Of a stretch of 64,000 bases of DNA, positions 42,501 through 54,533 are shown piece by piece. Both the position numbers and the translations under genes were made by a program. Origin of the DNA: Sorghum bicolor (taxonomy: Eukaryota; Streptophyta; Magnoliopsida; Poales; Poaceae); the NCBI RefSeq assembly GCF_000003195.3, contig NC_012877.2, positions 16,113,344 to 16,177,343 on the forward strand, read 5' to 3'. The stretch's first letter is position 1. Each line of letters starts with the position of its first letter. The notes beneath the pieces are model-generated. The model was given only the letters and a program-made list of their open reading frames with translations. It did not search any database and had not been told where the DNA came from.

Positions 42501-45241
42501 CTGAGGGTTGAATAGACTCCTGCCTGGTTTATATCTTGCCCTCCATTGATCAACTACCTCAGCTTTTTCAAATGTTTGACATCCAATAATGGCGGCAATG
42601 TCTTCAATATTTAAACCACTTTGTCCAAAGTAATGCTCAAGCGAATCTAGCTCAGACAACGCTAAGGATTTCTTTGGCATCAAGTCTTCATTTGAGACGT
42701 ATTGATTTGGCACAATCAAAGGGGGCATCGGTTTTGATACTTCTCCAAGCTGTGGGACCCCCTTTCCTCTAGGCTATGAAAACTTGACCAGAGACCGCTC
42801 ATAGTCCGAAAGTGCTGGCTTTTTCTAAGCTTCCCGCCTTCTTTTGCTGGTCCGCCACCTTCTTCCTCAGTTCCTCTGGCTTTACATAAAAGTACGGCTT
42901 TTCTGGGTTTAGCCGCTTTTTCCTTTCCTCTTTCAATTTATCAAAAATTTGTTTCACCTCAGCTATGGATGCAGCAATTACCTCCTCTTCACTCTTTTCA
43001 TAAGGTAATTTCTCTGGTGTCTTAGCTCTCTTTGCTGAGGCAGCCTTCTTTGGAGGTGGGACCGATGACTTCAGTCGTTCTTGGGCGGACCACTTCTGAC
43101 TACCTCGCTTTGGAGGCGAGGGGACCGACCGTGTACTCTTTGGAGAGGGCGGTGCAGGCAGTGGAGGTGGTGGGGCCGATCTTTTCGGTGTTGGAGAACA
43201 CGGTGGAGGAGTTGGAGACCTCGGTGGAGGAGGTGGAGACCGTGGTGGAGGCGGTGGCAGGGTCAGTGTGGCCGCCGCAGGTGTTGGAGGAGATCCAACA
43301 TTGTCACCGCCCGTAGCACTATGATGCGCTGGGGAAAGAACTGGACTTAGGTTGGAGGAGTCCCTGCAAAGAAAACAATTACAAGTTTTGTGAGCAAACG
43401 TTTTTAAATTCAATACATAATAAATAATATAAGAAGTAAAATCACGCACAAACCTATGGTGAAGAATAATTATGAAGCGCTTGCGCCAACAAATAAACGT
43501 CTTCTCAGCTTCACCTAAGGTCTTCTCTCCGTCTCCCCCTTCTATATCTAGAGGCACATTGCCACAACCTTTCTCAACCCTATCAACCGAGACGCTAGCA
43601 TATCCACCAGGTACTGGTCGATTATGGATTCTTGGTGTTCACGTTCGGTCGATAGGGTTGACAACAGCGATAGCCACCTTTTTTGTTGCATTCCCATCTG
43701 GTACATGCAGCTCACAGGTAGTAAAAGCCTCAGTGACATCATCCACGGGGAAGTGTAGCTTCGTGTCATCCTGAATGGTTGGTACTTCCGTGGATGCGCA
43801 GCTGCTTTTCAACTGGCCTGGGGGGCTAACGTTGACCTCAGGCCATGATGTACCTTGCCCTTTCGTCATTTGACTAAGTGCTGCTTGCACTTGCCTTTGA
43901 ATCTCCGCCTACATCCATTCTTCACGAGCTTTCTCGTTTTCTTCTTACTGCAGAACAAAAGCTTCCAGCTGGCGGATCTGCTCTGCCTCCTCATCCTTCT
44001 TTCTCTGGCGGCTTCTGTAGGTATCTTGATCAGCTTGGAATGATTGTAGCCACGGAACTGCCCCATAACCTCTCGTACGCCCACCGTGCTCAGGATTTTC
44101 AAGCGCATAGGTGAGTTCATCCTTCTCCCTGTTCGGCCTGAACTCACCAGACTGAACCGCGTCTCATGCACGGACTAGTCTCTCTGCTGCTCTAGAGATT
44201 TCTTGGCCCCAAACTAGCGCCTCGGTGTCTGGGTCCATGCTTCCCCCATGATCGTAGAACCAATGCTTGGAGCGCTCGCTCCAATTCTTTGCTATTGTCT
44301 CAGGTGTGACCCCCCTAGCAAGCATCTCCTGTTCCATTCGGTCCCACTTGGGAACAACACTCTTGTAACCACCTGATCCCATATGATGGTGGTATGTGTT
44401 TTTACTTGCATTCTCATTGTTTCTAATGGCTCGTTCCTCGCCCTCTTCTGATGTTTTGTATTGCACGAAGTCATCCCAGAAGGCCCTCAACTTTACATAT
44501 TGCTTGAGGTTGAAATTTGGAGTCTCGTTTTTCTTGACAAATTTATTGTACAAAGACTTCTTCCAATTCTGGAACAGTACCGCCATCTTCTTCATAGTCC
44601 AGTCATAAATTCGCACCTTCAACTCTTCATCGTTGGTGTCGAAGGTGAAAACATCTGTGACGACTTTCCAAACTAACTCCTTGTCACGATCAGAGACAAA
44701 ACTGATTTCACGAGCACCTCGCTTCTCTCTCCATTCACGAGCACTGATCGGTATTTGATCTCTCACAAGGTATCCACAGTGACTAACATATTTATTTGCA
44801 TGTTCACCAAGTGGTCTGCCTGTAGCTATCTCAAATTCAGAGATTACATAGCGGCCGTCCGACAGCTTCTTTGGCCCTCGTGGAGGTACGCTTCTCCCCA
44901 TAGAGGTCGATCCAGAAGGCTACACGTAGATATAGAAACAAAAATACTAAATTAATAACCAAGTAAGTCTAAAACCTAATGTAAGAGATGCATTATATAT
45001 GTTTACATTTACATACCTCGCCCATATTTCCTTCTTGTTGCACGACAAGTTGTTGCTCAGGCGCATTGCCCTCTTGTTGCTCAGGGGCATTGCCCTCTTG
45101 TTGCTCAGTCGGATTGTCTTGCATAATCTCGTTGTAATCAATAAAGTACTGACTACCGTCGTCGATCATATTTTGAATGGCATCTTCCATATATTCAGGA
45201 TCATCGTGAGGACGGTCGGCCATTTCTATGTCTGCAACCAT
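39533..45241 (-). pseudogene. TNPA-like protein fused to Ulp1-type cysteine protease
   Basis: Exon 1 (45241-45017; MADRPHDDPEYMEDAIQNMI, with EQQEGNAP repeats) splices to 44919. The TNPA-like domain (44919-44164; SDGRYVISEFEIATGRPLGEHANKYVSHCGY, FVKKNETPNFNL, GSGGYKSVVPKWDRMEQEM) is the plant Ptta/En/Spm type. A Pro-rich linker follows (43310-43100). After the solo LTR the protease continues: HW (FHWILMVIEI), Asp (IIFDSM) and the Cys box GGNNLCAYYV (39788-39886), a complete-looking H-D-C set of the C48 family; the last exon is 39700-39533. Stops: TGA 44164, TAA and TAG near 43,950 and 43,910, TAG near 42,770; a frameshift near 42,815. The LTR splits the exon at a CysHis codon pair. Confidence 0.85.
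40681..42335 (-). mobile_element. Athila-like solo LTR, copy C
   Basis: 1,655 bp, flanked by perfect GTGAC on both sides (40676-40680 and 42336-42340). The same left flank and duplication border copy A, so this solo LTR and the full element at 31026 are the same insertion before and after LTR-LTR recombination. Its sequence is a mixture of A-like and B-like diagnostic bases. Confidence 0.95.
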
Positions 45242-46130
45242 ATATATATATAGTGCACCAAACTAAAAAATAATACGAACAATAACACTAGAATAATATA
45301 CTAGCACGATATGTTTAATAACAATTCAAAACACTTCAATTCATAATATACTAGAATAATATACTAAAAAATAATATACTATTCATAATATACTAGAATA
45401 ATATACTAAAAAGTCTTTTAAGCCAAGTAATACACTAGAATAATATATAAAAAATAATACTACAAAATAATACAAGAATAATAGTACAAACATTAATATA
45501 TACAAAATAATAGAAAATAAAATATATATTAGAGACTTATATAATACTACTAGTACTACTACAAATAAAAGTGCTGGAGTGGTCCAAAAAATAATACTAG
45601 AATCTTTTAAACCAAGTAATACACTAGAATAATATATAAAAAACAATACTACAAAATAATACAAGAATAATAGTACAAACATTAATATATACAAAACAAT
45701 AGAAAATAAAATATATATTAGAGACTTATATACTAATACTACAAACGAAAGTACTATAGTGCTCCAAACAAGTAATACTATAATAATATACTAAAAATAT
45801 ACTAGCATAATATAATTCATAACAATTCAAAACACTACATGTATACTAGCAATATTTTTTTAGTGTAATAATATACTAGCATGCATTATTTTTTATATAT
45901 TATTATGTAATACTATAATAATATACTAATAATATACTAGCATGCATTATTTTTTAGTGTATATACTTAAATATATATACATTCAAAACAATTCAAAACA
46001 TTTTGTAGTCTATATATATAAAATGTTGGCATATATATATATAACATTATTCATAGAAATTGTTGGCGATTCATATATATAAATTTAGTCTATATATATA
46101 AACTGTTGGCATTCATATAGATCAATGAAT
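45242..46130. repeat. AT-rich stretch with a 189-bp tandem duplication
   Basis: Very AT-rich, full of AATAATAYTAGAATAATATA motifs. Bases 45417-45605 and 45606-45794 are near copies (period 189 bp). Predicted hydrophobic ORFs here come from the repeat and are not believed. It lies just upstream of the TNPA-like first exon and may be intron or leader. Confidence 0.8.
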
Positions 46131-46640
46131 AATACATAGAATGGAGTTCGATCGAAGGGTGGCGGCCGGAGTTCTCGATCGAAGGAGATGGCCGGTGGCG
46201 GCTGACGCTGGTGGAGATGGCCGCTGCAGCGGCGCTGGAGATGGCGGCGGCGGCGCTGGAGATCCAACAGCGGCGCTTGGAGACGAACGGGCGGCGCTAG
46301 ACAGCGGCGGCGGAGCTCTCTACTCGATGAAGACGAAGACGAAGGAACTGCCGGATCCAGGGCAACTGCTCGCTTATATAGGGGTGGACCCTTTAGTACC
46401 AGTCCGTGGCTGGAACCGGTGTTAAAGGGTCTTTAACACCGGCTGGTAACACGAGTCAGTGTTAAAGGGTGACCCTTTAGCACCGGCTCGTGTTACCAGC
46501 CGGTGCTAAAGGAACCCTTTAGCACCGGTGCCAGTCACGGACCGGTGCTAAAGGGTCTATGCACGGGCTCGGGCGGGGTCCTGAAAAATTTTCAGGACCC
46601 TTTAGCACCTGTTCCCTCTATCGGCCGGTGCTAAAGGTTC
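46131..46640 (-). other. Leader and internal subterminal-type repeat array
   Basis: Bases 46141-46335 are GC-rich leader-like sequence. Bases 46385-46635 hold at least eight CCTTTAGCACCGG/CCGGTGCTAAAGG motifs in both orientations, the same repeats found at the two ends of the element. On the minus strand they sit upstream of the TNPA-Ulp1 gene, as the right-end repeats sit upstream of the TNP2 side. No TIR is found next to them. Confidence 0.75.
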
Positions 46641-47039
46641 TGTTTTTTAGTTTAGGGTTTTTAAAGTGTTTATATATACACTTTATATTATAAATTGTAT
46701 AATAAATTAAATATTTTGCATAATATTTTTTAAAGAGTGACATGTATTGTAATTTTTTTTAATGTACACATGAAAATTTTTAACCTTAAATATCTTACTG
46801 TATTTTTTAATTTATAATAATTTTGTAAGGAATGTTTAGTATTTTGTTAATGCAAAAATATATTATTCCAATAAATTTACAAAAACTATATCCAATCAAC
46901 TGGAAATCTATTTTCACATCATATTGACGTTAAACTTTTTATTTTTGTCATTTATTACTCGAAATGCTAGTAGGGTATAGTTTTCATCAAATAAAAAATC
47001 TATTTATCATATAAAAATGTATATCTTGATGAACACACT
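46641..47039. other. AT-rich intergenic sequence in CACTA
   Basis: No gene, repeat boundary or terminal motif seen; long T and A runs only. Confidence 0.6.
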
Positions 47040-48480
47040 CTTTGACCGAACCCTAGATGGTCCCAAATGGAAAAGTCATGAATACAAAGTTTGTTACACT
47101 CATCAAGTTCTACATTTGGTCTAATGGTCAATTTTTCTTTTGAAAAAGTTTGAACCACTCAATTTTAAATTTTGAAAAAAATTCATAGCCACGCATCAGT
47201 TTTCGAAACCCTAGATGGTCTCGAATGGAAAAGTCATGAATACTAATATTGTTCCACTCATCAAAATCTACATTTAATATATAGACCATTTTTGCATTTG
47301 TCAAAGTGTTGGGAAGGTGTAGTTGAAAATCCACAATTGACACATATAGTTTCATATAGTTTGTGTGAGATTCAAGATTTGGTGGGTATTGTGAACTTAA
47401 AGTTTCTCAAATGGAAAAATTGTGTATATAAAAAATTTAGATCTTGATGATATCTAACAACTTGGTATTCAAAATTTTTTCATTTTAAGTAATTTAGTTT
47501 GTCATTTGACCAAGTTTGACCAAAACCCGTCTTGGATATTAAAGAAATGTGCTTAGGATTGGCTCAAAATTATCCAAATGGAAAAATGGACAATATCAAA
47601 TGTAGATCTTGATGATCTCTAACAACTTTGTATTCAAAATTTTTTAATTTGAAGTCATCAAATGGGTCATTTGACAAAGTTTGACCAAAGTCAAAGCATT
47701 GGTTTTTACAAAAACACCCTTTGACCGAACCCTAGACGGTCCCAAATGGAAAAGTCATAAATACAAAGTTTGTTACACTCATCAAGTTCTACATTTGGTC
47801 TAATGGTCAACTTTTCATTTGGAAAAGTTTGAACAACTGAATTTTGAATTTTGAGAGAATTCATAGCCACACAGCGGTTTCGGAAGCCTAGATGACCTCG
47901 AATGGAAAAGTCATGAATACCAATATTGTTCCACTCATCAAAATCTACATTTAATGTATAGACCATTTTTGCATTTGACAAAGTTTTGGGAAGGTGTAGT
48001 TGAAAATCCACAATTGACACATATAGTTTCATATAGTTTGTGTGAGATTCAAGATTTGGTGGGTATTGTTAACTTAAACTTTCTCAAATGGAAAATTTTT
48101 GTATATAAAAAGTTTAGATCTTGATGATATCTAACAACTTGGTATTCAATTTTTTTTCATTTTAAGTAATTTAGTTTGTCATTTGACCAAGTTTGACCAA
48201 AACCCGTCTTGGATTTTAAAGAAATGTGCTTAGGATTGGCTCAAAATTATCCAAATGGAAAAATGAACAATATATCAAATGTAGATCTTGATGATCTCTA
48301 ACAACTTTGTATTCAAAATTGTTTAATTTGAAGTCATCAAATGGGTCATTTGACCAAAATTAACCAAAGTCAAAGCATTGGTTTTTACAAAAACACCCTT
48401 TGACCGAACCCTAGATGGTCCCAAATGGAAAAGTCATGAATACAAAGTTTGTTACACTCATCAAAATTCACAATTCTCAA
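47040..48480. repeat. 679-bp tandem repeat, two copies plus a third start
   Basis: TTTGACCGAACCCTAGAYGG recurs at about 47041, 47720 and 48399, giving a period of 679 bp. The third copy runs about 80 bp. Each unit has shorter internal echoes of CAAATGGAAAAGTCATGAATAC and GATCTTGATGATMTCTAACAAC. It sits between the TNPA-side array and the 3' end of TNP2. The small ORFs inside recur with the repeat and have no known match. Confidence 0.9.
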
Positions 48481-48546
48481 ATATAGTTTCATACAATTCT
48501 CAGAATTCGTACATTTTACAACATATACTATTAAACATGACTTTTG

Positions 48547-51500
48547 TTAAGCCGACACAACAGTGAACTTCTTCTTGACGTATGACCCTTGGTTATGATC
48601 CTGCCGTAACCATGGAGTATCCTTATTGTTTAACAGAATGCATGGGTCTGTGTTGACTATGAAGGGAAAAATTCGATCATCCCTTTCGTAATCGCCTGAC
48701 ATGTCTAACTTGTCCTCAATTCTGACAATATTTCTTTTTCCAGAAAGGACAATGTGGCGCTTTGGCTCATTGATGATTGAGTGGTCATCATTTTTTCCTC
48801 TCTTTGGTTTTGTAGACATATCTTTGACTTAGAACACCGGACTCACGTCTGCAGTAAGGACGAATGGTTCATCTTTGAACCCACTATTGTTAAGGTCCAC
48901 GGTTGTCATCCCATACTCTTTGTCGACTGTTACCTCACCTCCGGTCATCTTCACCCATTGGCACCGGAACAAAGGAACTTTAAAATTAGCTGCATAGACT
49001 AGTTCCCATATGTCTTCTATGCGTCCATAATATGTTTGTCTGTTCCCATTTGGATCCGTGGCATCCACGCGTACACCACTATTTTGGTTAGTGCTCCTTT
49101 TATCTTGGCCAACTGTGTAAAATGTGTTACCATTTATCTCATACCCTTTGTACGTGAGGACATGCCATGATGGTTGTCTGGCCAACAAATAAAGCTGCTC
49201 ATCAATGTTTTCATCACCCTGAAATTTTTTGCGCAACCAATCGCCAAAAGTTTCCATGTGCTGACGCATTATCCAAGCCTCATTCTTCCCGAGCCACTGG
49301 GACCGTAGGAAATCTTTGTGTACCTCAACATATGGTTCCACCAATGAGGAGTTCTGGAGAACTGTGTAGTGTGCTTTATTGAAGTAATTGTCTCCCGTAC
49401 CAATATATGTTTTCTTCGCAAGTGTTCCCTTTCCGCTGAGTCTGCCCTCGTGTCGAGATTCAGGAATGCCAATTGGGTCAAGGTCTAGAATAAAGTCAAC
49501 ACAGAACTCTATGACCTCCTCTGTTCCGTAGCCCTTGGTAATGTTTCCTTCTAGCCGGGAACGACTATAAACATATTTCTTTAGAACACCCATGAATCTC
49601 TCGAAGGGGAACATGTTGTGTAGGAACACAGGACCGAGAATACGAATCTCTTTGATCAGACGAACTAGGAGGTGTGTCATGATGTCGAAGAAGGATGGAC
49701 GGAACAGCAACTCAAAGCTGACGAGACATTGAACGACATCATTCTGCAGAGTAGCTAGTTGCTCTGGATTGATTGCCTTCTAAGAAATTGCATTGAGGAA
49801 TGCACATAGCTTTACGTGGCTAGACGTACGTGTGGAGGTAAAATTCCTCTTAAAACCACCGGCAGCAATTGCGTCATTAGAACGTGACAGTCATGGGACT
49901 TCAAGTTCAAGAATTTCTTCTCTCGCACATTAATTATTCTCTTGATATTGGAGGAGAATCCAGATGGGACCTTGATGCTGCTAAGACATTCAAACATGTT
50001 TTCCTTCTCTTCTTTGCTCAGAGTTTAGCTAGTAGGGCTTAAGTAATGGCGTTCATCATCTGTCTTTTCTGGATGCAGGTTGTCTCGTTCTTTCATGCGC
50101 TGCAAGTCTTGTCATGCTTCAAGTGAATCCTTAGACTTCCCGTAGACACTCATGAATCCGAGCAAGTTCACACAAAGATTCTTTGTCACATGCATCACGT
50201 CAATCGTGTTGCGGACTTCTAGGACATTCCAGTAAGGTAGCTCCCAAAATTTGGATTTCTTCTTCCACATGGGTACGTGTACCTTAGCATCCTTGGGAAC
50301 AGGTTCGCTACCTCGTCCCTTTCCAAATAACACTTTTATATCCTTGACCATTTCGAGTACATCATTCCCAGTGCCTTTCTTTCGTACTGGGTGGTTCACA
50401 GGAAGAAACCGACGGTGGCCAAGGTACACGACCTTTCGACATTTTTTCAAAAATACACAATCAAGGTCTTCATAACAATGTGTGCATGCATTATATCCCT
50501 TGTTTGACTGGCCTAAAAGATTACTCAGAGCTTGTCAGTCATTGATTGTTACAAACAGCAATGCTCGCAGGTCAAAGTGCTCTTATTTGTACTCATCCCA
50601 TACACGAACTCCTGGTTTGCTCCATAAAAGTTGAAGTTCCTCAACTAATGGCCTCAGGTAGACATCTATGTCATTGCCAGGTTGCTTCGGTCCTTGGATA
50701 AGCACCGGCATCATAATAAACTTCCGCTTCATGCATAGCCATGGAGGAAGGTTGTAGATACATTGAGTAACTGGCCAAGTGCTCTGACTACTGCTCTGCT
50801 CACCGAAAGGATTCATACCATCTGTACTTATGGCGAACTGCAAGTTTCTAGCATCATCTGCAAAATCTGGGAATTCTCTGTCTATCGCTCTCCACTGGGA
50901 TCCATCGGCAGGGTGTCTCAGCATATTGTCTATCTTACGGTCTTCTTTATGCCACCGCAACAACTTTGCATTGTCCTTGTTTCTGAACAGACGTTTTAAT
51001 CGTGGTATTATAGGAGCATACCACATAACCTTGGCAGGAATTTTCTTCCTATGACGTTCTTCACCCTCAACATCGCCGGGATTATCTCGCCTAATCTTAT
51101 ACCGTGATGCCTTACATACTGGACATGCATCCAAATTCTCGTATTCCTCTCCACGGTAGAGGATGCAGTCATTAGGACATGCGTGTATCTTTTGGATTTC
51201 TAATCCCAAAGGGCAGACAACCTGTTTTGCTTTATACGTAGTGGTGGGCAATTCGTTGCCTTTCGGAAGCATCTTTTTTATGATCTTCAATAACTGCCCA
51301 AATGTCTTGTCAGATGTACCATTCTTTGCCTTCTATTGCAGCAATTCCAGTGTGGTACCCAGCTTTTTTTGCCCCTCTTCACCGGTGGGATATAGCGATT
51401 TCCTGTGGTCCTCTAGCATGCGCTCGAACTTGGCTTTCTCTTTATCACTTTCACATTCTCTTTGTGAATCACGGATGGCATCACCAAAAGCATCATCACC

Positions 51501-51851
51501 CCGATCATCTTCTGCCGCTACCTCTTCTTCATTATCTCCCCCCATTGTAACATCATTGAAGCCACCGTACTGAGCAATAATATTGGCGTGGTCCAATTCT
51601 TCTTCTTCTTCTTCACCTTCATCCATTATAATCCCGCTTTCTCAATGCTTGGTCCAACAAATATAGTTTGGTACGAAACCAAACTTTAATAAGTACGAAT
51701 GAAGAGTTCTTGAGTTAGAATATTCCGTCAAATTCTTGCACACGACACATGGACAGCACATGAAACCGTCCCTCTTATTTGTCTCGGCCACACTTAAGAA
51801 ATAGTGCACGCCATTAATGAACTCTTTGAAGCGCCGATCGACATTATACAT
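48547..51851 (-). pseudogene. TNP2-like CACTA transposase, seven stops and one frameshift
   Basis: TNP2 cuts and joins the CACTA ends. The frame starts with the transposase-associated domain (51851-51650: FKEFINGVHYFL, CPCVVCKN), then an acidic stretch, and the TNP2 core (51290-50110: CPNDCILYRGEEYENLDACPVC, PADGSQWRAIDREFPDFADDARN, ISTDGMNPFG, GPKQPGNDIDVYLRPLVEEL, NTIDVMHVTKN). The C-terminal domains follow (49710-48547: PVFLHNMFPFERFMGVLK, GNTFYTVGQDKRSTNQNSGV). Stops: TGA 51642, TAG 51333, TAA 50583, TGA 50112, TAA 50025, TAG 49780, TAA 48829. The frame shifts near 49811-49817. It is near full length but cannot make transposase. Confidence 0.92.
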
Positions 51852-51964
51852 CTAATTACGTGTTACCATCTGCATTAAATATAACATATATATTATGAAA
51901 ACCATGCACACATATAGTTTCTCATCTTATTGCACAACATGTCTAACACACATAGTTGATTAAT

Positions 51965-52473
51965 TCAAGCAAGCTTGGCTATAACAAATACAATCGCAAC
52001 TAGCACTAAAAAAACCAAAACTAAAATGCACTTAAGCAACATAATTAGTTCGCGTCCGATCCCAACTATAATCGATAGATCATTCGCTTGATCAATATTA
52101 TTGAACTCCTTTCGCCAGCTCACTGCCTCATCACCTTCAGCCTCAACCACCTGTGCAAAAGATTTCTTGATGTGTTCAATGTATTCTTCCTCCCAGTACC
52201 AACCTGTACATCCACCGGTACTGTCCCATTGAAATTAAAAGAGAGAATCAATCATTTAAAAAAATAAGCACATATATAAGCAAATGTCTGGAAATAACTC
52301 ACATTACGATCCGAACACTTGTAGAATATACGACCCTTGTTTACTCCCTCTTTCGACACTTTATACTCCATCACAATTTTCTGCCCACACTTGCCACAAG
52401 TAATGAGAGGGAGTTCTGGCCGGTATCGCTTTTGAACCCGTTGACAGACCGAAGACCCGGTCACGGTTGCCAT
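51965..52473 (-). pseudogene. GRF-type zinc finger plus C-terminal membrane helix protein
   Basis: Exon 1 (52473-52303) encodes a GRF-type zinc finger: CGKCG (Cys 26, 29) and NKGRIFYKC (Cys 53), ending at a GTGAGT donor. Downstream, in frame from about 52228, comes CTGWYWEEEYIEHIKKSF, then a strongly hydrophobic segment LLKCILVLVFLVLVAIVFVI just before the stop at 51965, a likely tail anchor. The expected splice acceptor in front of TGG at 52228 reads AA instead of AG, so splicing is probably damaged, although a later AG (52222-52221) exists. It lies about 110 bp upstream of TNP2 on the same strand. GRF fingers bind nucleic acid in other proteins; its role in a CACTA element is unknown. Confidence 0.7.
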
Positions 52474-52871
52474 CTACTATCCATACTCAATTTTTAAACA
52501 ATTATAAATTCCACATTTACTAGTAAACATGTATGATTAAAGAAGAACCTAATAATATCCTTTATTTGTCTAGTTACTTCAACAAATCTTCTAAATTATA
52601 CAATGGACATCATGTAGTAATAAAAATAAATCAAGTGATATTAAAAAAACCAATTAATTTGAACTATCGTACTTTCTAAGATCATAAAAAGATACTATAA
52701 TTCATTCTTGCAAACTACATTAATACTAGGTCAACCATGAAATATGATATATATATATATAGATACTAATTCATGTGAATGATTCAAAATAAGAAAGTGG
52801 ATTTGAGCTAAAAATAATGGGAACATCATAAGCCAAAAACAACATGAAAAAGACAAGAAAGGCTGAAGTTA
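52474..52871. other. AT-rich sequence upstream of the GRF gene
   Basis: No ORF or repeat of note apart from a short TA run near 52750. On the minus strand it would be promoter or intron for the genes below. Confidence 0.5.
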
Positions 52872-52876
52872 GTCAC

Positions 52877-54528
52877 TGTTGGGCATTCTTAACGTCATTA
52901 CCAAAAGTAGACTTAGTTTTCTAATTCTGATAACGGCGCCAAGAATGCCGAACCTATCCCTCATGCCAGTTAAGCCAAGTTGTCATCCCCAGCATGACAT
53001 GAGAGACGCGGTATTGAAATATACAATTGCTCTTCTGAATGAATAATAAATGAGATCTGCAAGCACACAGATTAATACCGATGTAGCATTTTAACCGGGA
53101 AGTATTCCAGGTATTGTTATTTATATTTTTACCACTGGGAAGGGATTGCTAATCATCAATGTTGATTATGGAATGAAATATGGAATTGAGTATCTATCAT
53201 TGCATTTGTAATAGAGAGCATTTATCTATCTCTTTCATACAGGGATAAATATCACATAAAATATTGATAAAGTATGAATGGCGACAAAGATAATTAATCT
53301 CATCAGCATAACTAGCCACATATAATAATGATAAGCACCTCAACAGATATTCTAGCAAGTCATTAACATGGAATTAGGATGAACTATAAGAATATTTCCT
53401 AAGTTATACTTAACTATAAAGTCTAGCATATCATAGTTAGTGCAATTATACTTGGCAATCATTGCGAGACAGGACTACGCCCATGCATAGTGATATTATC
53501 AAGGAAGATGAAAAACATAGCAATCACCCCCTGTAATAATGTTGCTCTGCCTGCTCTATACACGGGAGGGGGACTATATAAGAATCAATAGAGCTGTCAC
53601 CACCAAGAACTACCCCGCGATCTGGCATATAGGGTACAATCACAGATAAATACGGTATAGGCACCACGCCTACACAATACTTATCATTTACCCACTGTAC
53701 ACATGGATAAACGCTATACGATCCTAAACATGTATATAATTCCAATCTAACTAAGCCAAGCATATAACTATGATCAACTAAGAACGATATAATTGCAAAT
53801 ATAAACAAGTAGAGCAAAGTCATAATCAATATATTAAAGAAGAACAAAGTCATATTCATAATATTGAAGAACAATGATGAACAAATGAAGAACAGTAGAG
53901 GAATTACCAAGAATCCTCTTGACAGATCCGGAAACCAATCGAAGATTGAATCCTTCTAGTTCTAATCCTATGTAGCTATGCTAAACTAGAGATCTGGTTG
54001 ATGTGGTGGCTCTAGGGCTTGATCAGAGACTTCTTCTCCCGAGATGGATGAATAAATTAGGGTTTTTCCCCTCCTCTCCTCCAGGGGCCAGGGGGCCTGC
54101 TTATATAGTCCCTCCAAACGAATATGGACCGTCGGATCAAACCAACCTTAATCGCACGGTTTTCCTTAATCCCTTAGGTCGGTGGAGCATGATCCGCGAG
54201 GCGGAGCCTGATTGGCTCTTAGGCCAGGGCGGGCGCCCAAGGGGGAGGGCGGGCGCCTTGTCCCCGGGCCCGCTCGGCCTCCCGCTCGTTCCCATGGCTT
54301 CTGGACTCTTCTAGATGTTGGATAATTGCGGTGCATGTTAATATCTCTATGTAAACCCGACGTGTGGGCCTTTCTTCCATAATTCCTGATAACCCCTTGC
54401 AGAAATAGATAAACACCAAAACTCATGGAATTCTGTCAGATAAAACCTTAAATTTGGGTGTCGGTTGCATTTGGATCCTTTTCTTTGTTTATTTGTTGCT
54501 TATATTTGATACTTAAGGACCGTCAACA
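52877..54528 (-). mobile_element. Athila-like solo LTR, copy D
   Basis: 1,652 bp, TGTTGGGCATTC to GGACCGTCAACA, flanked by perfect GTCAC (52872-52876 and 54529-54533). It differs from copies A-C at many positions and is an older, independent insertion. It separates the TNP2-side genes from the GC-rich leader near the right end of the CACTA. Confidence 0.95.
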
Positions 54529-54533
54529 GTCAC

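Noticed and set aside
45383..45694. Minus-strand ORF with repeated hydrophobic segments, like a membrane protein
   Set aside because: It is a translation of an AT-rich tandem duplication; the two halves are the same repeat.
47128..48032. ORFs on the minus strand reading KLYVSIVDFQLHLP...
   Set aside because: They recur because of the 679-bp tandem repeat, have no known domain, and are broken differently in each copy.
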